The notes: generated by a model not told the origin, from the sequence alone. 64,000 nucleotides of DNA from Candidatus Dormiibacterota bacterium (GCA_019245575.1 JAFARE010000001.1:204015-268014), one strand, 5' to 3'; numbered from the stretch's first letter, positions 1 through 12,616 are shown. A program made the numbers and translations.

Positions 1-1
1 C

Positions 2-1020
2 CCGGACCATCCCTGGGTGAAGCAGCATCCCGCCTGGTTCCGCCACCGCGTGGACGGCTCCGTGCGCTACGCCGAGAACCCGCCCAAGCGCTACCAGGAC
101 ATCTATCCCTTCGATTTCGACAGCGAGGACGCGGGCAACCTGTGGGCCGCGCTGCGCGACGTGATGCTGCACTGGGTCCGGCACGGAGTCCGCATCTTCC
201 GGGTGGACAACCCGCACACCAAGCCGTTCCGCTTCTGGAAGTGGCTCATCGCGGAGGTGCGCAGGCAGCATCCGGACGTGCTGTTCCTCGCGGAGGCGTT
301 CACACGGCCCGCCGTGATGCAGCACCTCGCCAAGATCGGCTTCTCCCAGTCGTACACGTACTTCACATGGCGCAACAGCAAGTGGGAGCTCAGCGAGTAC
401 CTGCACGAACTGTCACAAACCGAGCAGGTCGACTGGTTCCGGCCCAACTTCTGGGTGAACACACCGGACATCCTGCACGCGACGCTGCAGCGCGGCGGGC
501 CACCCGCGTTCCGGCTGCGCGCCGTGCTCGCCGCCATCACGTGCCCCTCATGGGGCATGTACAGCGGCTACGAGCTGTACGAGAACACGCCGCTGCGCGA
601 AGGCAGCGAGGAGTACCTCGACTCCGAGAAGTACCAGCTCAAGCCGCGCGACTGGAACCAGCCGCAATCGCTGGGGCCCTTCATCACGCGCCTCAACGAG
701 ATCCGCCGCGGACATCGCGGCGCCATCGCCCAGCTCGACACGCTCCGGCTGCACCATGTCGGCAACGAGGCGATGCTCTGCGTGAGCCGGTCGTCGGTCA
801 CGCGCGATGACGTGCTGCTGCTGGTGGCGAACCTCGACCCCTTCACCTCGCAGGAGGCGACCACATGGCTCGACCTGCAGGCGCTGGGCATCGCCGCGGA
901 CCGGCCCTTCGAGGCGCGCGACGAGCTGACCGGCGCCTCCTACCTCTGGCAGGGCCCGGCCAACTACGTGCGCCTCGATCCCAGCGTGCAACCGGCGCAC
1001 GTGCTCTCCCTGCACCAGCG

Positions 1021-1024
<4 letters not shown>
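2..1024 (+). CDS. glgE: Alpha-1,4-glucan:maltose-1-phosphate maltosyltransferase (GlgE), C-terminal part, cut by window edge
   Basis: GlgE transfers maltose from maltose-1-phosphate onto the non-reducing end of an alpha-1,4-glucan in the cytoplasm. The frame is open from base 2 to a TGA at 1022-1024, so the N-terminal half lies outside the window; the ATG at base 17 in the ORF track is internal. The visible 340 residues carry the GH13 hallmarks of GlgE: the nucleophile motif RVDNPHTKP, the acid/base motif FLAEAFTRP, and the C-terminal beta domain. The family is usually about 660-700 aa, so roughly half is present. It is followed directly by treS, mak and glgB, the other members of the GlgE pathway, which makes the assignment firm. 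Confidence 0.96.
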
Positions 1025-2720
<1,696 letters not shown>

Positions 2721-2724
<4 letters not shown>

Positions 2725-4244
2725 ACGTGCGCGCGGCCGGCGTCGACGCGATCCTCGAGGACCTGCGTCTGGGCGATGCGCTCGCAGACGTGGGCGCGTA
2801 CATCAACCGGCAGCGCTGGTCCGGCGCGCAGGACACCACCGTGCGAGACGTGATCCTCGAGGACGCCGCGGTGCTGATGGAGCGCGACCCGACTCTGGTT
2901 TTCACCGTCACGCGCGTCACGTATGCCGACGGCCGCGTGCGCCGCTACGCGCTGCCGCTCGGGCTGCGCCCCGTGGGCGACGCGCTCGCCGAGCGAGCGC
3001 CGGCGTTCATGATCGCAACGCTCGCCGACGACGACGGTGGCCGGCTGCTGTACGACGCGCTCGGCGATCCGGCGTACCTGCACTGGCTGTGGCGCGCCAT
3101 TCGTGAGGAGCGGACCGTGACGACACAGCAGGCGTCGCTGCGTTGCGAGCGCACCGGTGTCCCCGGAGTGGAGGAGGTCGACACCCCGTGGGTGCGTGTG
3201 CTCACCGTGGAGCAGAGCAACACCTCGGTCGAGCTCGGTGACTCGATGTTCCTCAAGCACATGCGCCGCGTGGAACCGGGCCCGTCGCACGAGCTGGAGA
3301 TGGCGCGCGCGCTCAGTACAGCCGGGTTCCCGCACATCGCGCCGGTGCTTGCGGACGTCCTGTACGACGCCGGCGACTCCGCGCCCACGCCTCTGGCGCT
3401 GGTGCAGCCCTATCTGCGCAACAGCGCTGACGGATGGGCGCTCGCGCTCACCTCGCTGCGCGACCTCTACGCCGACGCCGATGAGGCGCTGGCCACGGGT
3501 CGGGGTGATCCGGCTGCGGTCGTGCAACAGCAGGGCGGCGCATTCGTCGGCGAGGCGGCGCGGCTGGGTCAGGTGATCGCCGAGATGCACCTTGCGCTGT
3601 CGCGCAGCGGCGATCCCGGCATGCGCACAGAACCGGTGACGGCCGTGCTGCTCAACGGCTGGGCGGACGCCATGATCGCCGACCTCGACGCGCTGCTCCG
3701 CTCCGATTCACCGCTGCTGGAACCGCTGCGCACCGCGCAGCAGGAGGTGCGCCGCAGCTTCGAAGTGCTGCGCGACGCGAAGCCGGGCGGATTGTGCACG
3801 CGCATCCACGGCGACCTGCACCTCGGACAGACGCTGCGCGTCGACTCCGGCTGGATCCTGCTCGACTTCGAGGGCGAGCCGGATCGCACGCCGGCGGAAC
3901 GGCGCGCGCTGTCGTCGCCGCTGCGCGATGTGGCGGGGATGCTGCGCTCCTTCGACTACGCGGCCGCGGTGGCGCTCACCGAGCGCGTGATGCCGGAGAG
4001 CGCGGACTGGGAGGGCCTCATGGCCTTCGGCGACGCCTGGGCGGCGGCCAACCGGCGCGCCTTCTGGTCCGCGTATCTCGAGACGGTCGGCGCCGCGCCG
4101 CTCCTGCCACAGCTCGACGCGGCGCTCGTGATGCGGCGTGCATTCGAGACCCAGAAGGCGGTGTACGAGGCCGGCTACGAGCTCGGCCACCGGCCATCGT
4201 GGGTGGGCATTCCCGTGCGCTTTCTCACCCGGCCGAGCGCGTGA
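2721..4244 (+). CDS. mak: Maltokinase (Mak/Pep2)
   Basis: Phosphorylates maltose with ATP to alpha-maltose-1-phosphate, the donor used by GlgE. The 507-aa protein has the aminoglycoside-phosphotransferase-like kinase fold. The N-terminal cap is followed by [11 protein letters not shown] and FLKHMRR (nucleotide loop and Lys), then the catalytic [10 protein letters not shown] and metal-binding LLDFEGEP motifs typical of maltokinases. The ATG start overlaps the treS stop (ATGA), and the stop overlaps the glgB GTG start. The position between treS and glgB is the usual arrangement of the trehalose-to-glucan route. Confidence 0.95.
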
Positions 4245-6439
4245 GCACGACCATGGACACCATCGACTGGACCGCCGACATCGCGCGCCTGTCCGATGGC
4301 AGCCACCACGACCCGCACCACGTGCTCGGGCCGCACCCCGTCGCGGGCTCGACCGTGGTGCGCGCGTTCCATCCCGACGCGACGGAGATCGCGGTCGCGC
4401 ATCCCGGCGGCGTGGTGCTGATGACCAAGGTGCACGCGGGCGGCCTCTTCGAGGCGCGCATCGCGGTGCCGCAGCTGGGCGGCTACCGGCTGCGTGTTCG
4501 CACCGAGTCCGCGTCGTGGGAGGCGGAGGACCCCTATCGCTTCCTGCCCACGCTGGGGGAGCTCGACCTCCACCTCATCGGCGAGGGTACGCACCACGAG
4601 CTGTGGCGCCGCCTGGGCGCGCGCGTCATCGAGCACCAGGGTGTGCGCGGCACGGCCTTCGCGGTGTGGGCGCCGAACGCGCGCGGCGTTCACCTCGTCA
4701 GCGACGCGAACTACTGGGACGCGCGAACATGGCCGATGCGCACGCTGGGCGCATCCGGTGTCTGGGAGCTCTTCGTTCCGTACGTGGGCGACGGCACGCG
4801 ATACAAGTTCCGGGTCACGCGCACCAACGGCAACCACGTGCTCAAGGCCGACCCGCTGGCGCGCGCGTCGGAGCGGCCACCGGCAACGGCGAGCATCGTC
4901 GACGACTCGCACTACGCGTGGGAGGACGCATCCTGGATGCGCAGCCGCGCCGCGGCGCAGCCGGTCAACGCGCCGATGGCGGTGTACGAGGTGCACCTCG
5001 GCTCATGGCAGCGCGCCGAGGACAACACCGTGCTCGGCTATCGCGAGCTGGCGCACCGGCTCGCCGACCACTGCCACAGCACGGGCTTCACGCACGTCGA
5101 GCTGCTGCCGGTGATGGAGCATCCCTACGGCGGCTCATGGGGATACCAGGTCACGGGCTACTACTCGCCCACCGCGCGCTACGGCACGCCCGACGACTTC
5201 CGGTACTTCGTCGACCACATGCATCAGCGCGGCATCGGCGTCATCCTCGACTGGGTGCCTGCGCACTTTCCCCGCGACGACTGGGCGCTGGCGCGCTTCG
5301 ACGGAACTCCGCTGTACGAGCATCCGGATCCGCGGCGCGGCGAGCACCCTGATTGGGGCACGTATGTCTTCAACTACGGGCGCAACGAGGTGCGCAACTT
5401 CCTGGTGGCTAATGCGCGCTACTGGGCCGAGGAATTCCACATCGACGGGCTCCGCGTCGACGCCGTCGCATCGATGCTCTACCTCGACTACTCGCGCCGC
5501 CCCGGCCAGTGGCTGCCCAACCGCCACGGCGGACGCGAGCACCTCGAGGCGATCATCCTGCTGCGCGAGGTCAACGAGCAGCTGCCCCGCGACTACCCCG
5601 GTGTGATCACGATCGCCGAGGAGTCAACGGCGTGGCCGGGTGTGTCACGGCCCATCGCCGGCGGCGGGCTGGGCTTCACCTTCAAATGGAACATGGGGTG
5701 GATGCACGACACGCTCGACTACTTCGCGCAGGACTCCGTGTACCGCCGCTACCACCACCAGAAGCTCACGTTCGGCCTCTGGTACGCGTGGTCGGAGAAC
5801 TTCATCCTGCCGCTCTCCCACGACGAAGTGGTGCACCTCAAGGGCTCGCTGCTGGGCAAGATGTCGGGCGACCGCTGGCGCAAGTTCGCCAACCTGCGCG
5901 CGCTGTTCGGCTGGATGTGGGCACACCCGGGCAAGAAGCTGCTCTTCATGGGTGGCGAGCTGGCCCATCCGGGCGAGTGGTCGCACCAGACGTCGCTGCC
6001 CTGGCACCTGCTGGAGTTGCCCGAGCACGGCGGAATGCTGCGGCTGATGACAGACCTCTGCGCGCGGTACCGGGACATCCCCGCGCTGTACGAGCTCGAC
6101 GACAGCTCCAACGGCTTCCACTGGATCGACGCGGGCAACGCCGACCAGAACGTGGTCGCGTTCGTGCGCTTCGACGCCCACGGTCACCCCGGGCTGGCCT
6201 GCGTGGCCAACCTCTCGCCCGTGGTGCACCACGAGTTCCGCATGGGACTTCCGCTGGCGGGGCGCTGGGACGAGGTCCTGAACACCGACGCCGACGCGTA
6301 CGGGGGCAGCGGGCAGGGGAACCTGGGCGGGGTGGAGACGGAGCCGGTCCGCTGGCAGGCCTATCCCGATTCCGTGCGGATGACCCTGCCGCCCCTGGCG
6401 GTGGTGTGGCTGGCGCCCGCGGCGGCCGCGTCAGCCTGA
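4241..6439 (+). CDS. glgB: 1,4-alpha-glucan branching enzyme (GlgB)
   Basis: Makes alpha-1,6 branches in the linear glucan extended by GlgE. The 732-aa protein has an N-terminal CBM48-type region, a GH13 barrel and a C-terminal beta domain. Catalytic residues are visible: Asp407 in GLRVDAVAS, Glu460 in ITIAEEST and Asp528 in LSHDEVVHLKGSLLGKM. The start is the GTG at 4241, overlapping the mak stop (GTGA). An in-frame ATG at 4253 is an alternative, and the track start at 3794 is inside mak. This is the last gene of the glucan operon; a 157-nt gap follows. Confidence 0.96.
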   Translation: MSTTMDTIDWTADIARLSDGSHHDPHHVLGPHPVAGSTVVRAFHPDATEIAVAHPGGVVLMTKVHAGGLFEARIAVPQLGGYRLRVRTESASWEAEDPYRFLPTLGELDLHLIGEGTHHELWRRLGARVIEHQGVRGTAFAVWAPNARGVHLVSDANYWDARTWPMRTLGASGVWELFVPYVGDGTRYKFRVTRTNGNHVLKADPLARASERPPATASIVDDSHYAWEDASWMRSRAAAQPVNAPMAVYEVHLGSWQRAEDNTVLGYRELAHRLADHCHSTGFTHVELLPVMEHPYGGSWGYQVTGYYSPTARYGTPDDFRYFVDHMHQRGIGVILDWVPAHFPRDDWALARFDGTPLYEHPDPRRGEHPDWGTYVFNYGRNEVRNFLVANARYWAEEFHIDGLRVDAVASMLYLDYSRRPGQWLPNRHGGREHLEAIILLREVNEQLPRDYPGVITIAEESTAWPGVSRPIAGGGLGFTFKWNMGWMHDTLDYFAQDSVYRRYHHQKLTFGLWYAWSENFILPLSHDEVVHLKGSLLGKMSGDRWRKFANLRALFGWMWAHPGKKLLFMGGELAHPGEWSHQTSLPWHLLELPEHGGMLRLMTDLCARYRDIPALYELDDSSNGFHWIDAGNADQNVVAFVRFDAHGHPGLACVANLSPVVHHEFRMGLPLAGRWDEVLNTDADAYGGSGQGNLGGVETEPVRWQAYPDSVRMTLPPLAVVWLAPAAAASA

Positions 6440-6596
6440 CACCTTCGCTATTGCTTAACGAGACACCCGGGGGCAGAATGGAGCAACTGATCCACTGGTC
6501 GGGGGAAGCGAGCTAAACGACCGGTCGCACCGAACTGCGACTGGGCACGTCCACCGCCCCGCCGATAGGTTCCGCTACACGGAGAACGCACACGCC
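6440..6596 (+). promoter_or_regulatory. Candidate promoter region of the DksA/TraR-like gene
   Basis: This is the 157-nt gap between glgB and the next gene. TTGCTT at 6451-6456 and CAGAAT at 6474-6479 are separated by exactly 17 nt and could be a weak sigma-70-type -35/-10 pair. A GGAG about 12 nt before the ATG at 6597 may serve as ribosome binding site. No hairpin with a T-run is seen after glgB. Confidence 0.35.
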
Positions 6597-6974
6597 ATGG
6601 ACACCGAGCAGGCTCGTCAAAGGCTCCTCGCGGAACGCGACCGCCTGGAGGAGGTCCGCCAGGCGGCCGAGCGCCTGAGCGCCGGCGCCCGCGAGGCGGC
6701 GGAGCGCGAGCTCTCCTCGGCCGACCAGCACCCGGCCGAGCTGGCCACGGAGACGATCGAACGCGAGCTCGACCAGTCCGTCGTTCAGCACGCCCGCGTC
6801 GAGCTGGTGGAGATCGAGGCCGCGCTGGCCCGGGTCGACTCGGGCACCTACGGGCAGTGCGAGGTGTGTAGCCAGCCGATCAGCGAGGGCCGCCTGGAGG
6901 CGCTGCCCGCCGCGCGGTACTGCGTCGAGGACCAGGCGAAGGTCGCCAAAGCCGGCCGCAACGGCAGCCGCTAA
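6597..6974 (+). CDS. DksA/TraR-type zinc-finger protein with a three-cysteine finger
   Basis: A 125-aa protein of the RNA-polymerase secondary-channel regulator family (DksA, TraR and relatives). Residues 1-80 are a charged helical coiled-coil hairpin rich in Glu, Arg and Ala. The C-terminal finger is YGQCEVCSQPISEGRLEALP followed by ARYCVEDQ. Cys88, Cys91 and Cys109 match the C4 finger, but the fourth position (residue 112) is Asp rather than Cys. Members of this family without acidic coiled-coil tips may not act like DksA, so a role in stringent control is inference only. It is convergent with brkB, overlapping by 4 nt at the stops. Confidence 0.8.
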   Translation: MDTEQARQRLLAERDRLEEVRQAAERLSAGAREAAERELSSADQHPAELATETIERELDQSVVQHARVELVEIEAALARVDSGTYGQCEVCSQPISEGRLEALPAARYCVEDQAKVAKAGRNGSR

Positions 6975-7792
6975 GCCGCCGGCACCACCGGCGGAGGCCG
7001 GAGCGGCTCCCGCTCCACGTTGACCAGCGCGCCGAGCATCGTCACCTGGCCCAGGAAGAAGAAGTAGGTGATGAGCACCAGCACGAGCGAGAACACGGCC
7101 CCATAGCTCTGCAGGCCGTTGGTCGCGCGGATGTACGCGGGGAACAGCAGCGTGAACGCCTCGAGCAGCGTGCCCGCCAGCGCCGCCCCGGGCAGCACGC
7201 GCAGCAAGCGCTGGCGCCGGTGGGGCACGACGTAGTAGATGGCCGCGTAGATCAGGGTGCCGTCGAGGGCGCCGATCACCACCTGCAGCGCCAGCGCCAG
7301 GCCTCCGGGGAAGCCCGCGGGAAGGATGGAGATGCGCGAGCTCACGGACAGGAGGGTGGAGCTCACCAACAGCGGGATCAGCAGCACGGTGAACACGAAG
7401 ATCATGCCCACCGCCATCAGCCGCTTGCGGAAGAAGGGACGCGAGCGCACCCCGTAGAGGTGGCTGAGCGCGTCGTCCATCGCGCTGAACAGCGCTCCGC
7501 CGCTCCACAACAGCCCGAGAAAGCTGACCACGGCGAGCAGGCCGGTGCGGTCGCGCACCGCGGTGAGCGCGGCGCGAATGTCAGCCCTGTCGGCCGCCGA
7601 CTGGCCCAGGCTGATGATGCGCACCTCGACGGCGCCGGCGAAGCCGCGGTGCCGCAGCAGCAGGCTGAACAGCGTGACCAGCACGAGCACGATGGGGATG
7701 AACGCGAAGAGCGCGTTCCACGAGATCGACGTCGCCCAGCGGGCTGACTGCTCAGCGCGGTAGCGCCGCACCACGCGGGCCACGAGCCTCAT
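6971..7792 (-). CDS. YihY/BrkB-family integral membrane protein
   Basis: A 273-aa protein with about six hydrophobic segments. It begins with RYRAEQSARWATSISWNALF, a pattern typical of the YihY/BrkB (formerly and wrongly called RNase BN) family, and contains the conserved LYGVRSRPFFRKR stretch. Function in this family is not established; a transport role is often suggested. It lies 36 nt downstream of purH on the same strand, so it may be read through from the purine operon. Its TAG stop overlaps the stop of the convergent DksA-like gene. Confidence 0.85.
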   Translation of the reverse strand: MRLVARVVRRYRAEQSARWATSISWNALFAFIPIVLVLVTLFSLLLRHRGFAGAVEVRIISLGQSAADRADIRAALTAVRDRTGLLAVVSFLGLLWSGGALFSAMDDALSHLYGVRSRPFFRKRLMAVGMIFVFTVLLIPLLVSSTLLSVSSRISILPAGFPGGLALALQVVIGALDGTLIYAAIYYVVPHRRQRLLRVLPGAALAGTLLEAFTLLFPAYIRATNGLQSYGAVFSLVLVLITYFFFLGQVTMLGALVNVEREPLRPPPVVPAA

Positions 7793-7828
7793 GCGCAGAT
7801 GGTCGTCCCTGCGCGGCCCGCGCGGACG

Positions 7829-9358
7829 CTAATGGCGGAAGTGGCGCTCCCCGGCGTGCACTACGACCATGCCGAGCGCCTCGGCGGCAGCGACCACCTC
7901 CGCGTCCTTCTTGCTGCCGCCGGGATGGATGACGGCGCGCACGCCGGCACGCCCCAGGGTCTCCAGCCCGTCCGGCATGGGAAAGAAGGCATCGGAAGCG
8001 GCCACCGCGCCGGCGGCCTCCGGCCCCGCCCGGGCGACGGCGAGCTCGGCCGCCTCGACCCGCGACATCTGGCCCGCACCGACGCCGACCGCGCTGCCGC
8101 GGTTCACGATGACGACGGCGTTCGACTTGACGTGCCGGCACACCCGCCACGCGATCAGCAGGTCACGCCACTGCTCGCCGTCCGGTTCCTTCTGCGTCGC
8201 GACCGTCATCGATGCGCGGTCCGTCGACACACGGTCCGGCGTCTGCACGAGGATGCCGCCGTCGATGCTGCGCACGTCCGGCTGGTCGGAGCACGACGGC
8301 CGTTCCGCCACAAGCATGCGCATGCGCTGCTTTGCGCTCACGGTGTCCACGGCGGATTCCTCGATGCCGGGGGAGACCACGGCTTCCAGGAACGTGCGCG
8401 TCAGCTCTGCCGCGGTTGCAGCGTCGACGGGGCGGTTGAGACCGACGATGCCGCCGAATGCCGAGCGCGGGTCGCACGCGAACGCCCGTCGGTATGCGTC
8501 GAGCGCGGAGTCGCCGACGGCGAAGCCGCACGGATTGGTGTGCTTGATGACGCACGCGGCCGGCTCGTCGAACTCGCTCACCAGGCGGCGTGCCGCGTCA
8601 ACGTCGAGCCAGTTGGTGAACGACAGCGCGGTTCCCTGCAGCAGCTGCGCGTGGGCCACGCCACCGGGCGGACCTGCGACTGCGTAGAGCGCTCCCCGCT
8701 GGTGCGGGTTCTCGCCGTAGCGCAGCTCGTGCAGCAGCGCTCCGCCCACCGTCATCTCGCGCGGCATTCCCCCGGCGGCGGCGCGTGCCCGCATGTAGTC
8801 GGCGACATCCGTGTCATAGGCGGCGACGTGCGAGAAGGCATCTGCGGCGAGCTGCGCGCGCAGCCCGGCGCTGACCGCGCCCGTGCTGCGCAGCTCCGTG
8901 ACCACGTCTTCGTACTGCGTGGGCGACACCACCACGGCGACCGAGTCGCTGTTCTTGGCGGCGGCGCGGATCATCGTCGGGCCGCCGATGTCGATGTTCT
9001 CCACGACGGTGGCGTCGTCCGCGCCTGACGCGCGCGTGGCGGCGAACGGATAGAGCGACACGACCACGATGTCGAAGGGCACGAAGCCGTGCTCCTCGAG
9101 CTGGCGCATGTGCTCCGCTTCCGCGCGCCGCGCGAGGATCCCCGCGTGTACGGCGGGGTGCAGCGTCTTGACGCGGCCGTCGAGCATCTCGGGAAACCCG
9201 GTGAGCTCCGACACCGCACGCGCCTCGATGCCGGCATCGGACAGCGCGCGCCGCGTGCCGTCGGTGGCCACGAGCTCGACGCCGCACTCCTGCAGCGCGC
9301 GCGCGAAGTCGACAAGACCCGCTTTGTCGCTCACGCCGATGAGCGCGCGCAGCGTCAC
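7829..9358 (-). CDS. purH: Bifunctional AICAR formyltransferase / IMP cyclohydrolase (PurH)
   Basis: Catalyses the last two steps of IMP synthesis. The 509-aa protein has an N-terminal MGS-like cyclohydrolase domain ([47 protein letters not shown]) and a C-terminal formyltransferase domain with the KHTNPCG motif. Length is normal. It is the last gene of the nine-gene purine operon and overlaps the purN stop by 4 nt. Confidence 0.97.
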   Translation of the reverse strand: MTLRALIGVSDKAGLVDFARALQECGVELVATDGTRRALSDAGIEARAVSELTGFPEMLDGRVKTLHPAVHAGILARRAEAEHMRQLEEHGFVPFDIVVVSLYPFAATRASGADDATVVENIDIGGPTMIRAAAKNSDSVAVVVSPTQYEDVVTELRSTGAVSAGLRAQLAADAFSHVAAYDTDVADYMRARAAAGGMPREMTVGGALLHELRYGENPHQRGALYAVAGPPGGVAHAQLLQGTALSFTNWLDVDAARRLVSEFDEPAACVIKHTNPCGFAVGDSALDAYRRAFACDPRSAFGGIVGLNRPVDAATAAELTRTFLEAVVSPGIEESAVDTVSAKQRMRMLVAERPSCSDQPDVRSIDGGILVQTPDRVSTDRASMTVATQKEPDGEQWRDLLIAWRVCRHVKSNAVVIVNRGSAVGVGAGQMSRVEAAELAVARAGPEAAGAVAASDAFFPMPDGLETLGRAGVRAVIHPGGSKKDAEVVAAAEALGMVVVHAGERHFRH

Positions 9359-10110
9359 GGCTGCGGCGCGACGCGCGGAATCGCGTCAGGGGCTGTCGAG
9401 GCGGGTGACGCCGCAGGGGCGGAGCCCGACGCCGCGAGTTCCGGGGAGCGGCGGCGGGGGGGCCACCCTGAGGCGGCAGGACCCGCCTCGACATCTATGT
9501 GTATCCGCCTTCCGTCGCGCCGCAGCCGTCCGGAGCTCCAGAGCTCCACGGCGCGTGGCAGCAGGATCCACTCCTGTTCGTGGATTCGCGCGCGCAGTGA
9601 GTCTGCGTCGTCGTGCTCGTGCACCGGCACCGCGGCCTGCAGCACGATCGGGCCGCCGTCGGCCTCGCCGTGCTCGAGCAGCTGCACGGTGCAGCCGCTG
9701 ACCTTGGCGCCGTGCTCCAGCGCGTCCTCGACGGCGTGCATGCCCCCGCCGAATGCGGGCAGCAGCGACGGGTGGACGTTGAGGATCGCGTCGGGGAACG
9801 CATCGAGGAACTCGTCGCTCAGCAGGCGGTCGTAGCCCGCGCACACCACGAGCCGCACGCCGGCGGCGCGCATGCGGGCGACCATGGCGCGGTCGCGGGC
9901 CGCGGCGTCGTTGCTGTGCTCGCGCTGCGGCATCGCGTGTGCCTCCACTCCCCAGGCGCGGGCGATGTCGAGCGCGGGCGCGCCGGTCCGGTTGCACAGC
10001 ACCAGCACGACGGACGCGGGGAAGCCGTCGCGGCCGCAAGCGCGCAGCAGGGCTTCGAGGTTCGTTCCCGCGCCCGACGCGAGCACGCCGACGCGCACGC
10101 GCTCGCTCAC
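9355..10110 (-). CDS. purN: Phosphoribosylglycinamide formyltransferase (PurN)
   Basis: Transfers a formyl group from 10-formyl-THF to GAR. Conserved motifs are [15 protein letters not shown] (phosphate loop; the usual GSN is GTN here), [12 protein letters not shown] with the catalytic Asn and His, and GEADGGPI with the catalytic Asp. The protein is 251 aa against about 190-215 for the family. The excess is a C-terminal tail of roughly 45 residues rich in Ala, Pro and Ser with no recognisable fold. It overlaps purM and purH by 4 nt at either end. Confidence 0.95.
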   Translation of the reverse strand: MSERVRVGVLASGAGTNLEALLRACGRDGFPASVVLVLCNRTGAPALDIARAWGVEAHAMPQREHSNDAAARDRAMVARMRAAGVRLVVCAGYDRLLSDEFLDAFPDAILNVHPSLLPAFGGGMHAVEDALEHGAKVSGCTVQLLEHGEADGGPIVLQAAVPVHEHDDADSLRARIHEQEWILLPRAVELWSSGRLRRDGRRIHIDVEAGPAASGWPPRRRSPELAASGSAPAASPASTAPDAIPRVAPQP

Positions 10111-11132
10111 CGCAGCTGCACCGTCTCCGCGGCGGTCGCGGGCACGACGGTCCCGATGCGGCGCACGCTCATGCCGGCTGCCTCGCTGACGGCGTCAGCC
10201 TGGGCAGCGGGCACGATCACCACCATGCCGATGCCCATGTTGAACGTGCGCCACATCTCCTCCGGATGGATGCCACCGGCCTCCTGCAGCGCGGTGAAGA
10301 GCGCAGGCACGCGCCACGCGGCGCGGTCTATCTCGACCGCCAGACCCGATGGCAGCACGCGAGGGATGTTGTCGATCAGCCCTCCGCCCGTGATGTGTGC
10401 CAGCGCGTGCACGCTCATCCGGCCGCGCAGCTCCGTCACCGGCGCGAGGTACGAGACGTGTGGGGCGAGCAGCAGGTCGCCCAGCGGCGCGTCCGTTCCG
10501 GGCAGCACGTCGTTCCAGCTCAGCTCGCGCTCAGCCGCGATGTGGCGCACCAGCGAATAGCCGTTGGTGTGCAGGCCGCTGCTGGGGAGCCCCAGCACCG
10601 CGTCGCCCTCCCCAACCTCGTGACCGTCGATGATGGCGTCGCGCTCGACGGCGCCCACGATGAAGCCGGCGATGTCGTAGTCACCAAGCGCGTACACGCC
10701 CGGCATCTCCGCCGTCTCGCCGCCGACCAGCGCGCAGCCCGCATCCCGGCACGCGGACGCGATCCCGTCAACCAGCTCCGCGAGCAGCTCTGGCACCAGC
10801 CTTCCTGTGGCGAAGTAGTCGAGGAAGAAGAGCGGCTCGGCGCCGCAGCAGAGGATGTCGTTGATGCAGTGGTTGACCAGGTCGACGCCGATGCCTCGGT
10901 GGCGGTTGACCGCGATGGCGATCTTCACCTTGGTGCCGACGGAGTCCGTGCTCGAGGCCAGCACCGGGTCGCGGTACCGCGCGGGATCGAGCGCGAAGAG
11001 ACCGCTGAACGCGCCAACGCCGCCGAGCACCTGCGCGGTGTGCGTGCCCTGCACCGCTCGCCGGATCAGTGAGACTGCGCGATTGCCCTCATCGATGTCG
11101 ACTCCCGCGTCGGCGTACCGAAGGTCCCCCAT
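10107..11132 (-). CDS. purM: Phosphoribosylformylglycinamidine cyclo-ligase (AIR synthetase, PurM)
   Basis: Closes the imidazole ring of AIR with ATP. Conserved stretches include STDSVGTKVKIA, GVDLVNHCINDILCCGAEPLFF, LVGGETAEMPG and the late HITGGGLIDNIPRVLP. I chose the ATG at 11132, giving 341 aa, the usual size. It forms a TGATG junction with the purF stop. The longer track ORF (428 aa) starts inside purF and reads unrelated sequence. Confidence 0.96.
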   Translation of the reverse strand: MGDLRYADAGVDIDEGNRAVSLIRRAVQGTHTAQVLGGVGAFSGLFALDPARYRDPVLASSTDSVGTKVKIAIAVNRHRGIGVDLVNHCINDILCCGAEPLFFLDYFATGRLVPELLAELVDGIASACRDAGCALVGGETAEMPGVYALGDYDIAGFIVGAVERDAIIDGHEVGEGDAVLGLPSSGLHTNGYSLVRHIAAERELSWNDVLPGTDAPLGDLLLAPHVSYLAPVTELRGRMSVHALAHITGGGLIDNIPRVLPSGLAVEIDRAAWRVPALFTALQEAGGIHPEEMWRTFNMGIGMVVIVPAAQADAVSEAAGMSVRRIGTVVPATAAETVQLR

Positions 11133-12616
11133 CAACCGGCGGTGCCGACCGGTATCTCCAGGGCGAGCTTGTCGGCTTCCAGATGCTCCGGGACGGCCAC
11201 CGGGTACGTGCCCGTGAAGCAGGCGAAGCAGAATCCGTCGCCGTCGGGCTGGCCCATCGCGCGCCGCAGACCGCCGATGCTGAGGTAGCGCAGCGAGTCG
11301 GCGCCCAGCATCGCGCCGATCTCCGCCTCGCTGTGCTCCGCGGCGATGAGCTCGCGCCGCGACGCGATGTCGATGCCCATGAAGCACGGCCACGCGATCG
11401 GCGGCGATGCGATGCGCATGTGCACCTCGCGCGCCCCGGCGCGGCGCAGCTCGTCGATGATCCGGCGCGACGTGGTGCCGCGCACGATCGAGTCGTCGAC
11501 CAGCACGACGCGCTTTCCGGCCAGCACGTGGCGCATGGGATTGAACTTGAGGCGGATGCCCGACTCACGGAGCCGCTGCGTCGGCTGGATGAAGGTGCGC
11601 GTGATGTAGCGCGACTTGATCATCCCCTCCGCGAAGGCCACGCCCGACTCCTCCGCGAAACCGATCGCAGCCGGCGTGCCGCTGTCGGGCAGGGTGATCA
11701 CGATGTCGCCGTCGGCGGGCGATTCCCGCGCCAGCTCGCGCCCCATGGCGCGGCGCGCCTCGTACAGCGACTCGCCCATCATCACGCTGTCCGGCCGGGC
11801 GAAATAGATGAACTCGAAGGAGCACATCGCCCGTCGCGTCGCCGTGTGCGGAATCCTGGTGCTGCGCATGCCCTGCGCGTCGACGGTGACGATCTCACCC
11901 GGCTCGATCTCGCAGATGAAGCTGGCGCCGATGACGTCCAGCGCGCACGTCTCGCTGGCGATGACGTAGCCGCTGCCACCCGGCGCGTCCAGGTCGCCGA
12001 ACCTCCCCAGGCACAGCGGGCGGATCCCCAGCGGATCGCGCGCGGCGACCAGCGAGTCGCGCGTGAGGAACAGCAGGCAGTACGCACCCTCGGCGCGGGG
12101 CAGCGCCGCGCCGAGCACCTCGGCGAGCGAATCCCCCTGCGTGCGCGCCAGCAGCGAGCCGAGCACCTCCGTGTCGCTCGTGGTCTCGAAGCTCGCCCCG
12201 TCCCGCGCCAGCTCGCCGCGCAGGCGGTGCGCGTTGACCAGGTTGCCGTTGTGCGCAACCATCACCGGACCCAGCCGGGGATGCACGAACTGCATGGGCT
12301 GCGCGTTGGGCAGGCGGGGACTTCCCGTGGTGCTGTACCGCGTGTGCCCGATGGCGATGTGCCCGCGCAGGGCGTCGATGTCGTCCTGGTCGAAGACCTG
12401 CGAGACGAGGCCCATCTCCTTGCGCGTGCGGATCTGCGTGCCGTCGCTCACCGCGATGCCCGCGGACTCCTGGCCACGATGCTGCAGCGAGTACAGCCCG
12501 AAGTACGTCAGGTTGGCGACGTCCTCACCGGGATGGAAGACGCCGAAGACGCCGCACTCCTCGTGGAAGTGGTCGTCGAGGACCCGCTGCGCGGTGTTGC
12601 TCACGCGCTCAGGCAC
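11132..12616 (-). CDS. purF: Amidophosphoribosyltransferase (PurF), B. subtilis-type with propeptide and probable 4Fe-4S ligands
   Basis: Commits PRPP to purine synthesis using glutamine. The catalytic N-terminal Cys lies in [11 protein letters not shown] after a propeptide of roughly 20 residues, which would be cleaved. Four cysteines match the B. subtilis iron-sulfur ligands: [20 protein letters not shown] and the pair in [10 protein letters not shown]. The PRPP loop is [14 protein letters not shown]. The start is ambiguous: GTG at 12616 (494 aa), overlapping the purL stop by 8 nt with GAGG upstream, or GTG at 12604. The track start at 12778 is too long because it runs back through purL. 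Confidence 0.95.
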   Translation of the reverse strand: MPERVSNTAQRVLDDHFHEECGVFGVFHPGEDVANLTYFGLYSLQHRGQESAGIAVSDGTQIRTRKEMGLVSQVFDQDDIDALRGHIAIGHTRYSTTGSPRLPNAQPMQFVHPRLGPVMVAHNGNLVNAHRLRGELARDGASFETTSDTEVLGSLLARTQGDSLAEVLGAALPRAEGAYCLLFLTRDSLVAARDPLGIRPLCLGRFGDLDAPGGSGYVIASETCALDVIGASFICEIEPGEIVTVDAQGMRSTRIPHTATRRAMCSFEFIYFARPDSVMMGESLYEARRAMGRELARESPADGDIVITLPDSGTPAAIGFAEESGVAFAEGMIKSRYITRTFIQPTQRLRESGIRLKFNPMRHVLAGKRVVLVDDSIVRGTTSRRIIDELRRAGAREVHMRIASPPIAWPCFMGIDIASRRELIAAEHSEAEIGAMLGADSLRYLSIGGLRRAMGQPDGDGFCFACFTGTYPVAVPEHLEADKLALEIPVGTAG

